Below are positions 1 to 9,179 of a stretch of 64,000 bases of DNA, in pieces. Under the pieces are notes generated by a model. It made no database searches, had not been told where the DNA came from, and was given only the letters and a program-made list of their open reading frames with translations. The position numbers and the translations under genes are program-made. The stretch is from Leishmania donovani. Lineage: Eukaryota; Euglenozoa; Kinetoplastea; Trypanosomatida; Trypanosomatidae. The stretch covers positions 1-64,000 of the forward strand of contig NC_018251.1 in the NCBI RefSeq assembly GCF_000227135.1. The letters are read 5' to 3'. Position 1 is the stretch's first letter, and every line of letters begins with the position of its first letter.

Positions 1-1282
1 GGGGTCGAGTCCCTGCCGCATTACGGCACCACGGAACCGACTACTCGAGAGAAAGGCAAACGTCGCGCATCTTGTACAGCTTCTCGGCGGTAGCGCACCC
101 AACGGTGGCAAGCGCGACGCGGAGGAACCCGTGTCGGCGTGTTTTCTATGTCTATCGCGCATAAAAAGGTCATCTAGCTGGCTCTCGTCACAACTGTGGC
201 CTTGCATGCTCGTTCGTGGGCAAGGAAATCGCATTTATGCAATGCTTCCGCGGTCACACAAGCGTTGGCAACGACGCTGAGAAGCTCGCAATATGTGCGT
301 TGTGAGAGCGGACACCAGCCGCACAGCTTACAGGGACTGCTGTCGTCCCAAAACGCCGAAACCATACCCTATCATCCACACCGCGGGTGCCGCAGCTACG
401 ATCCTTGGGCGCGGGGTCCTTCTGGTGGCCTAGACGGATTGGTGCACGGAGCGAGCTCTAATCTTTGCTGCGTCGACTGAGCAGCTTGCTGGAAGAAATG
501 ATGCAGGGCAAGATATAGTGAGACGCACTGTCTCATGCGGCGGCGGATGGTTTGTCATAAACACCTGGGATTCCGGCGCGTTGCTGCTACGGCACTGAAA
601 CTGCGGTTGTTTCCGTGAAGGTGGTCGTGGGTTGGTGCGTGAAAGAAGCAAACAAGCGACCAAGGCGGACGAAGGTCGTAAGCCTTCTGAGCTGCGTGAT
701 GTGCGGAGAACGCTGACCACCATTGCCAGCGACAGACTTGCAGCGGCTGCGCGAGGTGTGGGCGTGTTTGTTCTTGAATGGTGGTGGTGGGGGGGAGGGC
801 TCTAGGTTTCGCGTGTTTTGCCGCCTTTCGGCGTGGCCGAGCCCAGTGGAGCCGGTGGGGGTCCGCGGGCGTCTTTGGCGCCACGGTCCGGAAAACCCCA
901 GGGGGCTGCCGAATAAAATTGGCAGCGAGGAGGGGGTAGTGGTGGCCAGCAGGTTCGGAGGAAGAGTGCGGGCGGAAAGCTTCATGGCGGCTGACGTGGG
1001 TGCACCGCCTATGTGTCTGCACAGAGCATCTATGATGTGCTGGCGGTGACTTGAGGTGAGGCAACTAGTGTGATCGATTTTTCGGCGCTTTTCTAATGGT
1101 AGCAGAAAACAGTGAAAGCGGTGAAGGATGTGGGAAAGAAGGGGGGTATAAGTATATCGCTCTCATGGAAATCACCTTCAGCAATGAAAAAGGGAGAGAA
1201 CGATTTTACAAAATAAGGGCATGTTGATGCATTCCAATACATGCGCCTCGTTCTTCCTAGCTGGCGAGTTTTCTATCACTAA

Positions 1283-2507
1283 TCAAGAATATACCAAGCT
1301 GCTATGCTTCGCCTTAATCACACGATAACACTGCGCAAGAATACGAAGACCTATCTTTTTTTTCCTCCATTCAAGGATTCCTGTCTTTTCGTTGTAGTAG
1401 CCCTGAACTACGCCTCGCATGGTTGATGACAAGCCACGAGACGGCCTGTCTGCAAGAGTATGTTTGAAACGAATGTAGAGAAATGCGAGGAGCACCTCCA
1501 GGATACGGAGAAGTTTATTCATGCGTGCAATATCCACTGCCCCCGTCACACACCGCGGGAAGTCTCCTCTGATGAATTCCAAAGGTGATGTGTGTCTCAC
1601 CCAAAATATGTGAATGCACGGCAACGTGCGCGGCAAAGGGCCGAATAACCTAACCCTACGGTCCGCGCTTCAGCCTACATCAGCGCCTATGGCGTAGAAC
1701 CGCCGTTGTGACCAGCTGCGCCAGCCTCGCCACCTTCAGCAAACAAAGCAGCCAATCAACCAGGCAATTGCGCAACTGTAACCATAGTCACCGTCGGAGC
1801 CTCCCTCTTCCCTGGCACGAAGCACGGCGCGTTGTCCTTCCGTCGATTCGGCAAATCGGTGGCCTGCCCCAAAGGCAGTCCTGGGACACCCACCCTTTTG
1901 ACAGAGCCATGCAATCAGGCTCGGGTTATCCACACTCATGGCACTGAGCACCTGCTTCGGGTTTATGATGGTGCACCGCGGCACGCAAGTACTTCGTCGG
2001 GAGCTTCATTGGGTTGATTCTCGTGTTGCTCCGCAAAGGCCAGTGGTGCTACTTGCGAAAAGCCGTTCTTGCATGTATAAGCGAGCAATCGCTCCACCGC
2101 GGCACTGTCCGCCTGGGCTATTCCGCTCCAAATGGCTAGGGCGCTTTACAGCGTTGCAGGCCAACAACATGAGCGAATGTAGCGCCGTCTCGAATCCCTC
2201 ATGAGGCGCTATCAGGCCCCTGGGTAATTTCTTGCGCAAGAACCGACTCTGCAGTCTTGCCCGACAAATCAGTGTATGTGCCTCCCCACGTCTTCACGTC
2301 CGTGAGAGCAAGCGCGCCCTCCACACCGGTGGCTTCCTCGCGCTTTGTAAGACTTTCTTGGTCAGAAGAATGCGTCCAAAACCCGCTCTCACGTCTCTGT
2401 GGGGTTAGCGGTACCTTGTCAGCTTCGTGGTGCAGCTTGAGAATAACAGACGTCTGACTGAGAAAGGTCTCCTCCACGTTCCCCAGTTCGTTTGCCAAGC
2501 GCATCAC
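1283..2507 (-). mobile_element. decayed RNase H region of a DIRS/VIPER/TATE-like retroelement
   Basis: Read on the - strand, four pieces appear in the order of RNase H motifs: a TDVKTWGG block (about 2303-2280), a HEGFETAL block (about 2203-2180), a VDNPSLIAWL block (about 1933-1904), and HTLADRPSRG (about 1462-1433). The last three pieces share one reading frame broken by stop codons (for example at 2006, 1736 and 1670); the first lies in another frame, so at least one frameshift is needed. The spacing from the first Asp to the Glu motif (about 35 residues) is normal for RNase H, while the later spacings are too long and need insertions. Tyrosine-recombinase retroelements with an RT-RNase H (VIPER, TATE) are known in trypanosomatids and often sit near chromosome ends. 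Assignment is by eye and could be wrong; no intact protein is encoded. Confidence 0.4.
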
Positions 2508-2728
2508 CTCGACAGCAGGACGCCACCAAACTCATCGAGGGTCGTCTTCGCTGTGTTGTCACCCTCATCCACGGCCGCTACAGCTTGTGGAGTGGCCTCG
2601 ACTAACGGTTCCAAATGTGCTGTATGCTGGAATGAGGATATTCATGTCTTTCTCCAAGACTGAGACTTGAGTGGCTAGCTGTCCATTCTTCGTACATATC
2701 TGGCCCCCTGTTAGCCTTTCCATTGTGG

Positions 2729-2923
2729 CTTTCTCTTCACCGAAGCGACGGTTGTACTGATGTAGTTTACTTTAAACATCAACTCGATTGTTTCTCTCTT
2801 CCAGTAGAGCTAAAAAAATACCTTTTGTGTTTTTGGCGACGTAAACTTGCGAGAAGACACACGGTGGCGTTTGTGAATGTGCAGAAGGAGGCACTAAAAG
2901 CCACTGGTGCACTCCAGATCTGA
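2729..2923 (+). mobile_element. possible reverse-transcriptase fragment (DIRS-like)
   Basis: The + strand frame ending at the stop at 2921-2923 contains TDVVYFKHQLDCFSLP followed by VELKKYLLCF and, 20 residues on, FVNVQKEALKATGAL. This recalls the palm motif A to B stretch of DIRS/VIPER-type reverse transcriptases (acidic residue, F-x-L-P, conserved K/R-x-Y-x-x-C-F, then the B block). The D of a Y-x-D-D motif is not seen and there is no intact frame around it. It points the opposite way from the RNase H-like pieces to its left, so if real the element was rearranged or two elements overlap. Confidence 0.25.
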
Positions 2924-3362
2924 GATGCGCAGGGGTGCAAGAAAGGGAGAAACGAATGTTTTATCAAATGATCCTATTGTACTGGAGGAAAGTATATGAA
3001 CTTGGTCGTCATGATCATATGGTTCTTGCCGGCCATCACGCAGTCAATTATGTCACAAGGTTGGGCAAAAAAAAAAGATTTGGAAATGGCTCATTTGCAT
3101 GTCAAATGCAGACGACTTCTGTCTAGTGGCCCTTCGCGTAAGCCGCACTGAAGCGTGTGCTGTGCGAATGTGTCATTTTATCATTGGCAGTGAGGAACTC
3201 ATACACGCTGCCTACTGTCGTGCGTGAAGGGATACTTTCTGTGTCCCTTGTCGGTGTCGCTATATCATGTCTCGACCCTGTTTACTTCTACTTGGTATTG
3301 ACGTTGTCTTTGCTCACGTTTCGGGTAGCTGCATCAATCACGTGGGGAGAGCAGATTTAGTG

Positions 3363-4718
3363 ATGCTTCGTCGAGGCTTTTGCCGCAGTATCCCGCTCTT
3401 GGGACCTACCTTCACAGAGCTTGTGGAGCGGCTGGACTCCTTTGAGAAGGAGTTCATCGAGTGGAAGGCGTTTCGCAAAGCGGTCGAGTCAACGTCGCCG
3501 AAGGTCACTGAAGCGGCGAAAGAGATTATCGCGGAGAGCATGAAGGAGGTGAAGACGAGCAAGGTCAACTTAGAAAATCCGCTGACGCCTGAAGAGTTCA
3601 CGGAGTTGAACCAGTTTTACGCCAAGCAGAAGGTGAAGGATATATTCTTCGAGAACTTGCTCTATATCAACACACCGAATGATTTGATGCAGCATTCGGA
3701 GACCGTTTTTCGACAGTACCTTGTGCGCATTGCCCGCCGGGTACGCCACTTGAACCATGCACCCTACGGCCTTTCACAAATGCCGGGGATCCAAATGCTG
3801 AAGAAGTGGTACCAGTGGAGCTTTCACGACGTTCGCAGCACTCCAGTTCCAACGACCCGAGACGAATGCTACCGGTGCGACCGCATGGTGCGGCGCGTTT
3901 TCCTCCGCCACTACAACGTGAGCTCTCTCATCACAGATGGTATGGTGGAGTTTGCCAGCCGCGAGGGATGGACGCATGTAGACGAAGAGGTGATGCGCAC
4001 ATATGATGAGCTGCAGAACTTTTTCGAAGCATTTTGCCTGGGTCGCGTCCGTCTTCGCTTTTTGGTAGGCAATTATATGTATCTTTCAACCAAAATCCTC
4101 GGTGTCTCGAAGGAGGAGTACGCCGTGAATGATCCAGACGGGCTCACAGTGCCCATTTTTTTCGATCATAATGCGGAAGACTTTGTTGGGCAGATCTGCA
4201 AGAAATGCTCTCTGCTGGTGCTCACAAAGTGCGCGATCAAAGAAGCACAGGCGAGTTATGATGCGGAGATCGAGCTAAAACTGGCGGGGGATCCTAATTT
4301 GGTCTTTGTTGGGATACCGTATATCACGTACGACATCATTTGCGCGATGCTCGAGGACGCCGTGTCTGCCAACGTAGATCGCCAGGAGCGGACAGGCAAG
4401 GCGTGCACAAAAATCGAAGTCACGCTTGCGCAGTGGCCGACAAACAAGCGCTTTGTTCTGCGTATATCGGATACGGCGGGCGGAATGACTTTACGCCAGG
4501 CTTCGAAGCAGCTGTCCTGCTGGTCTCTTTACAGAAACATCCAGGGTCATAATCAGGATACGATTTCGACGTGGACCTCGAGTCCGATTCGGCTACCCTA
4601 TGCGTATAACGCCGCTCGCGTGATTGGTGGGAACATCACCCTGGCGTCCATTGAAGGCTACGGGACGGATCGGCAGCTGTATCTGCCGTCCACAGGACTT
4701 GCTGGTGTGTCTCTGTGA
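3363..4718 (+). CDS. mitochondrial PDK/BCKDK-family protein kinase with altered ATP-site residues
   Basis: A 451-residue protein of the pyruvate/branched-chain 2-oxoacid dehydrogenase kinase family, which phosphorylates E1 subunits in the mitochondrial matrix using a GHKL-type ATP site. The N-terminus (MLRRGFCRS) looks like a mitochondrial presequence; an in-frame ATG exists at 3267 but AG acceptors at about 3328 and 3353 favour 3363. An all-helical first half is followed by the ATPase half. The N-box reads AMLEDAV (residues 328-334), where the family has E-x-x-K-N-A: the general-base Glu position is Ala328 and the Mg-binding Asn is Asp332. The G1 box is DTAGG (370-374). The glycine lid before LP is SPIR (407-410) rather than G-x-G. 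The C-terminal EGYGTD motif is kept. Family membership is firm; whether it is an active kinase is open. Confidence 0.88.
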   Translation: MLRRGFCRSIPLLGPTFTELVERLDSFEKEFIEWKAFRKAVESTSPKVTEAAKEIIAESMKEVKTSKVNLENPLTPEEFTELNQFYAKQKVKDIFFENLLYINTPNDLMQHSETVFRQYLVRIARRVRHLNHAPYGLSQMPGIQMLKKWYQWSFHDVRSTPVPTTRDECYRCDRMVRRVFLRHYNVSSLITDGMVEFASREGWTHVDEEVMRTYDELQNFFEAFCLGRVRLRFLVGNYMYLSTKILGVSKEEYAVNDPDGLTVPIFFDHNAEDFVGQICKKCSLLVLTKCAIKEAQASYDAEIELKLAGDPNLVFVGIPYITYDIICAMLEDAVSANVDRQERTGKACTKIEVTLAQWPTNKRFVLRISDTAGGMTLRQASKQLSCWSLYRNIQGHNQDTISTWTSSPIRLPYAYNAARVIGGNITLASIEGYGTDRQLYLPSTGLAGVSL

Positions 4719-5396
4719 TGCTTAGGAACACCGGAATGAGGGGGGTGAGGCCACCACAGCCTATGCGTTTGAGCGGTGCCGGTGCCTCATTTCGTTTTTC
4801 GTCGCGCTTTTACGCGGGCCGTTTTTCCATGTGCGTTCTCTATCTCTTAACCGACTGCTTCTGTTACCGTTTTGTTGTTTTTATCGTAGTAGGCGCCGGC
4901 TATTGTCGGTGGAGCCTGACTCTCTTTTTTTTTTGTTGTGGAGGTGTGTTTTTTCGTTCGCTGAGGGGCATGAAAATGTCTGGATTTCTCGCCTGTGTCG
5001 AAGGTGGTTTGCTACTCTCGTTATATACCATCCTCTAGTGCGTGCAGTCACGTTGACAAGGAAGAACAAATAGGTGAAAAAATTATCTGACTGCGGGGCT
5101 GAATATATGCAGACACTGATTTTGAGCGATGCTCTGCACCGACTTCTGCTACCAGTGTGGTAGCGCCTGTACTCAGTGAAGCATCTCTCTACGTGTAGCT
5201 TCTCTCATCCATGGAGTACGCTGCTTCGTAAATGTCTACGTGAGCGCTTTTTCGTCTTCAAACGCCTCCCGCTTTTCTCGCTTGATTTGCAGTCGGGTAC
5301 GCCGTCACGAATTCGCACCGTGTAGTTGACACACACGCAGCAGAATAGCGTTTGCTCTCTTTTTTTCTCTTGTCGCTGAATAAAAGAAACGGAAAG
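4719..5396. other. intercistronic spacer
   Basis: No gene-like frame. Pyrimidine-rich runs, including a T11 at about 4925-4935 and a CT-rich tract at about 5353-5371, fit trans-splicing and coupled polyadenylation signals between the flanking genes. Confidence 0.6.
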
Positions 5397-6848
5397 ATGA
5401 ACAGTACAGATACAAAGCAGAGTGCCGGCTACTTTAAGGAAAAGGCGACGATCGGCTTGAGCACCTTCAGTGGTGATGAGATAGTAAAGGCTATTTTGAA
5501 GACTACCAGCCATCTTCTGAAGGCACCGAAGGAAAAGTACATGCAGAAGCTGCTGGCGGCTTCGTACGGGCAGTATGGATCTGGATTGAGAGAGGGGCTT
5601 CCGATCAATGAGTTCATTGTCCGCGAGCTGGAGAAGCGATCTCACACGCACAACTGGATTGTAGTGCTGAAGACGATGGTCTCTTTTCATCGGCTGATGT
5701 GTGATGCGTCGGACAATATGGTGGAAACGATCTGCTGCTACAGACATGTGTTTAAACCCTCAAACATCAAGAACCTGGCTGACACCGCCGACGGGGCTGG
5801 GCAAGCGTATTTTATTACTCAGTACATGACCTATCTGGAGGAGCGCTGTCTTATGCAGAGTGCTCTCGGGAAGGGTCGGCGCATTGAGATTCGTGAGTTT
5901 GAGGAGTACCTGGAGACGCTGAATTCAAACTCGCTGCGGCCGGTGTTTGAAATTCTGCTTCGACTCTTCGAGGCGGTGCCAGAAGTCGAGTACCGTGAGG
6001 CTGTGGTGAACAACTTTTGCACCATGGAGGCGTATCAGCTGCTTGTCCGGGACGGAAAGCAACTCTTTCAGCACTTGGCGAAGCGTGTGATCTTTGTACT
6101 GGATGGATTTGAGGAGTTTTCGCTGCCTGAGAAGCGGTGCTGGTTTGACCTGTACCGCAGATATGCCAGTGCATTTGTTTCCGTCAAGCAGTACTTCGAT
6201 TCCATTTTGTGTTCCTCGCGCGTTTTTCTGGAGCCAGTGCCGCAGTTAAAGCCGCTACCGGAGTCCTTGCTGACTCGTTTGGAGGGTGACATACGCGCCA
6301 GTGAAATGGCAAAGGAGCGACCGTGCACGCTGGAGAGCCTCGGTATTTGCAGCAGCGAGGATTCGCGCGTTGATACAAAGGATGAGAAGATTCCACCGCC
6401 GCGCCCGCCAGAGCCGGCTGTGGTAAAGCAGCCGGAAGCTGTCACCTCTAGCACGCCAGCGGCACCGGCGGTTTCATTGGATGACCTTTTTGTGCCGAGC
6501 CAGGAGCCAACGAAGCCAGTGCAGCCTTCTTCCTGTCCTGCCTCTTGGACACCTGCACCACCGGCGGCCACGTCGTTCCAGCAGGGCTCCGAGCAATTTC
6601 AGTGGGAAGCTGGCGTGCCGCAGAACTGGGGATCTGGCGGCCCTACCACCCTCCGATCAAACGTGTCGCCACCAGGGCCGTCGCCGCCGCATGCTTTTTC
6701 AGGCGGTGCACCACCGCCTGCTGGAGAAGGTGCGCTGTACCCTCTGGTGCAATCGCCGTCGAAGCAGCCGCCGCCGCCGGTGCACTTCAAGAAGCCGGCG
6801 GATCCGTTTAAGGACTTGTACGATAGCTGCCACTTGGAATCCAAGTAG
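5397..6848 (+). CDS. ANTH-domain clathrin assembly protein (AP180/CALM type)
   Basis: A 483-residue protein expected to bind PI(4,5)P2 and clathrin at the flagellar-pocket membrane, the sole endocytic site of these cells. An ANTH domain fills about residues 10-285. It carries the phosphoinositide-binding signature K-x9-K-x-K-Y at K35, K45, K47, Y48. The last 160 residues are Pro/Ala-rich and unstructured, with short acidic-hydrophobic motifs of the adaptor-binding kind (DDLF near 365, DPF near 470). The ATG at 5397 begins MNSTDTK; the open frame continues upstream only through the pyrimidine tract. The domain layout and size match trypanosomal CALM. Nothing is missing. Confidence 0.88.
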   Translation: MNSTDTKQSAGYFKEKATIGLSTFSGDEIVKAILKTTSHLLKAPKEKYMQKLLAASYGQYGSGLREGLPINEFIVRELEKRSHTHNWIVVLKTMVSFHRLMCDASDNMVETICCYRHVFKPSNIKNLADTADGAGQAYFITQYMTYLEERCLMQSALGKGRRIEIREFEEYLETLNSNSLRPVFEILLRLFEAVPEVEYREAVVNNFCTMEAYQLLVRDGKQLFQHLAKRVIFVLDGFEEFSLPEKRCWFDLYRRYASAFVSVKQYFDSILCSSRVFLEPVPQLKPLPESLLTRLEGDIRASEMAKERPCTLESLGICSSEDSRVDTKDEKIPPPRPPEPAVVKQPEAVTSSTPAAPAVSLDDLFVPSQEPTKPVQPSSCPASWTPAPPAATSFQQGSEQFQWEAGVPQNWGSGGPTTLRSNVSPPGPSPPHAFSGGAPPPAGEGALYPLVQSPSKQPPPPVHFKKPADPFKDLYDSCHLESK

Positions 6849-7313
6849 TCACTGATTTTCGAAGGAGAACGCTGTTTTTGGGAGTATGCTCTCTCTGGAT
6901 GCCGTCCGTCGCCGCAGGCGTGTCGTGCTTGCTGTTTGACGCGGTTCTGCGGAAATGCGAGAAAAGGGATGCCAAGGGTTTCCTGTATTACGGTCCTCAT
7001 TCTATCATCCTTTTCGACACTCTTCCGGGGTTCTTTTATCTTGCTGTACTCTTGCGAAAAGTTACTGTTATGAAGGATAAAATGAAGCGACAGAAAAGGT
7101 AGGATGGAGTACCTTGGTAGTAAAGGAGACTTGTGCAGAATGAATGCGACGAACCCTCTCTGTGGCGCCATCGTGCACATTGTTGCTTCTGGAAGTGGAC
7201 GATGGCTTTTCGCGTCCTCATCATTTTCCCCTTTTCTTACACTCTCGCTTTGGATCTGTTGCGAACGGATCTGCTTTGCCTTCTTTTAGTACGTCTCACG
7301 AGTCTGTTAGGAA
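6849..7313. other. intercistronic spacer
   Basis: Contains only short open frames (longest 74 codons at 6878) with poor codon bias. A CT/T-rich stretch at about 7218-7290 precedes the next gene and could be its splice-acceptor tract. Confidence 0.5.
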
Positions 7314-7814
7314 ATGAGAGTGCTTTGTCTTCGGCCTCTGGCAGCTTTGCCTGCTGGCTTGGCGGCTCGGTTCTACGGCGGGGAGGGTGGAGCACGAACT
7401 CCTGCGGGTGGGCGATATCCGCGGGGTGGCGGCCCTCCGCATCCGGACCGACGGAACGTGCCCACGGAGCCACAGATCGTTGCCCGCCTCATCACATTTT
7501 TCCCGCGTATCAACACATTTGTTCCGATCAGCCGATGGGCCGCTGCACTTCCAGATGACCTGCGAGAGGCATTGGTCCCGTACGGAGGTCTCGGTGCCTT
7601 TGCCAGCGCGCAGAGCAACTTTTTCATGATTCGAAAGGAGAATGGCGTTACCGTGGCGTCGCTCTCAGCGATGGGGGCAGAGCTAGCAATGGAGCACGAA
7701 CGAAAGGAAAAACAAGAGCAGAAGCGCGTGGAGAAGCTCAATCAGAGGAGAGAGAACTTTGCGCAGCGCGGCCGTAGCTTTCCACCGTCCCGAGGCGGCC
7801 CGCCGCGGAAATAG
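7314..7814 (+). CDS. small hypothetical protein, probable mitochondrial
   Basis: 166 residues, family not recognised. The first 20 residues (MRVLCLRPLAALPAGLAARF) are Arg/Leu/Ala-rich without acids, as in a mitochondrial presequence. A Gly/Arg/Pro-rich linker (21-50) follows, then a compact block of about 75 residues with a FFPRINTFVPISRW motif, and a highly charged helical, basic tail (KEKQEQKRVEKLNQRR) ending in Arg/Gly/Pro. The composition would suit an RNA- or ribosome-associated mitochondrial protein, but that is inference. Codon use matches neighbouring genes and the start ATG is the first in frame. Confidence 0.75.
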   Translation: MRVLCLRPLAALPAGLAARFYGGEGGARTPAGGRYPRGGGPPHPDRRNVPTEPQIVARLITFFPRINTFVPISRWAAALPDDLREALVPYGGLGAFASAQSNFFMIRKENGVTVASLSAMGAELAMEHERKEKQEQKRVEKLNQRRENFAQRGRSFPPSRGGPPRK

Positions 7815-8221
7815 TGGTTTCACAACTTCGGCCGTCATCGAGGTGGGTGACAACTTAGAGGCGCTTTGCGTGTGTACGCGTGCGTTTCCTGTTTTGCGTG
7901 TTGTGTGCTTCTTGTTGTGAAGATGTGAATGCTAAATGTGTTATGCTACCGCGAGAAAATACATGACGGGTAGGCGGCTGGTTTTGTGCTGGCGCCGTGA
8001 TGAGCGAAGGCATCGTAGTAGGAGGTGAGGTGTGCTCGCTGTTCTGGTTTTTTTCTGCCCTCTTCTCGTGTGATGATGTCAACTGCAGCTGATGTCGCCC
8101 GTTTTCAATCCATCACGCCTTTGGACCCCCTTCTCACTTTTTGTCTGAATCTTGCTGTTTCTTTTCTGGCACCATGCACGCAACGACAAAAACGATTCGG
8201 TTGCCAGGTCGGTTCGCAATC
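7815..8221. other. intercistronic spacer
   Basis: No gene-like frame. Ends with the strong pyrimidine tract and AG used for the L17 messenger, listed separately. Confidence 0.6.
8126..8207 (+). promoter_or_regulatory. trans-splice acceptor region of L17
   Basis: A C/T-rich tract (about 8126-8168) is followed by AG at 8206-8207, 14 bases before the ATG at 8222. An in-frame ATG at 8174 lies between tract and AG, so it would be lost from the mature messenger; this decides the start. The position is predicted from sequence only. Confidence 0.55.
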
Positions 8222-8722
8222 ATGACGCACTACTCCCGAAAGCCGCAGGTGTCATCGAAGAGCGCCAAGGCGAAGGTTAGCGATCTCCGCTGCCACTACA
8301 AGAACACCTTCGAGACCGCAAATGTGATCAACGGCATGCCGCTTCGCAAGGCTCAGCAGCTGTACCGTCAGGTGCTCGCCAAGACCCGCTGCATCCCGTT
8401 CAAGCGCTACAACGGCAAGATCGGCCGCACCGCTCAGGCGAAGGAGTGGGGCCAGACCAAGGGCCGCTGGCCGCGCAAGTCCGTCGTGGCGATGATGTCG
8501 CTGCTCAAGAACGCCGAGGCCAACGCCATCGAGAAGGGTCTTGACCCCAACCAGATGGTCATCAAGCACGTCCAGGTGGACCAGGCTGCCCGCATGCGCC
8601 GCCGCACGTACCGTGCCCACGGTCGCATCACGCCGTACATGTGCAGCCCCTGCCACGTGCAGCTGTTCATGTCGGAGAAGAAGGAGCGCGTCCCGACCCC
8701 GAAGAGCGCCCCCAAGAAGTGA
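8222..8722 (+). CDS. 60S ribosomal protein L17 (uL22)
   Basis: 166 residues, the usual length for the Leishmania protein. It binds 23S/28S-type rRNA around the peptide exit tunnel of the large subunit. The start MTHYSRKP, the VINGMPLRKAQ and YNGKIGRTAQ segments and the conserved RRRTYRAHGRI region near residue 125 (the end of the beta-hairpin that lines the tunnel) identify the family. Codon use is almost purely C/G-ending, much stronger than in the neighbours, as expected of a very highly expressed gene. Single copy in this window. Confidence 0.97.
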   Translation: MTHYSRKPQVSSKSAKAKVSDLRCHYKNTFETANVINGMPLRKAQQLYRQVLAKTRCIPFKRYNGKIGRTAQAKEWGQTKGRWPRKSVVAMMSLLKNAEANAIEKGLDPNQMVIKHVQVDQAARMRRRTYRAHGRITPYMCSPCHVQLFMSEKKERVPTPKSAPKK

Positions 8723-9179
8723 GCGCTGCACGCATGAATTCACAGGCCAACATTCTGTTCTGATTTTGGTTTTATGGGATCGAAAAAAAGAACAACGTTA
8801 AGGATTACAAACGGAGTTGCGCTGCTGGTGTAGGTCTATTTTCTTATGGGGCGATGCACCGAGAAAGCTGAGCGTCTTCATCTCACACGCTGAAGAGCAA
8901 GAAAGCCTGATCGTCCGCGCGCTGCTCCTGTTTTACAATGAACTCGTGAGTTAGCAGATTTACCTTTTCGGCTGTCGTCCCTCTTCACTCCCCAGAGTGC
9001 TGCTCAACTTCCGCATGTCTTCTTTTTTTTTTTTCGTCTCTTGACACGGCATCTTTACGCTTCAAATTGCGTTTCTGGTGACATTCACTGCTTCCCACAA
9101 AGTATCCGAAGAATTTAGCTGCACGTTCTTCCACAGAGCAGGTTGCTGCGTTCTAAAAGTAGGCGAGGATGCGCTCAGA
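8723..9179. other. intercistronic spacer
   Basis: No gene-like frame. A T-rich run (about 9019-9042) upstream of the next gene could be its splice-acceptor tract. Confidence 0.5.

Larger units (their letters stand above)
1..3362. other. left-end region without intact genes
   Basis: No reading frame here looks like a normal gene of this genome: open frames are short, overlap on both strands and lack the strong third-position GC of the genes to the right. It holds the retroelement-like remnants listed separately, and one short telomere-like stretch (CCTAACCCTA, about 1648-1657). Just upstream of the first gene there are AG dinucleotides (about 3328 and 3353) that could serve as its splice acceptors. 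Subtelomeric or strand-end sequence is an inference from the absence of genes and the mobile-element debris. Confidence 0.6.

Noticed and set aside
1..40. T-arm-like GGGGTCGAGTCCC at the left edge, possible tRNA end
   Set aside because: The T-loop lacks TTC and no acceptor or anticodon stem is visible.
1643..1660. telomeric repeat
   Set aside because: Only about one and a half copies of the hexamer; could be chance, so noted but not called.
5205..5747. 180-codon - strand frame across the CALM start
   Set aside because: Antisense shadow across spacer and gene.
8174..8221. upstream in-frame ATG extending L17 by 16 residues
   Set aside because: Lies before the predicted splice acceptor at 8206-8207, and L17 of this family starts MTHYSRKP.
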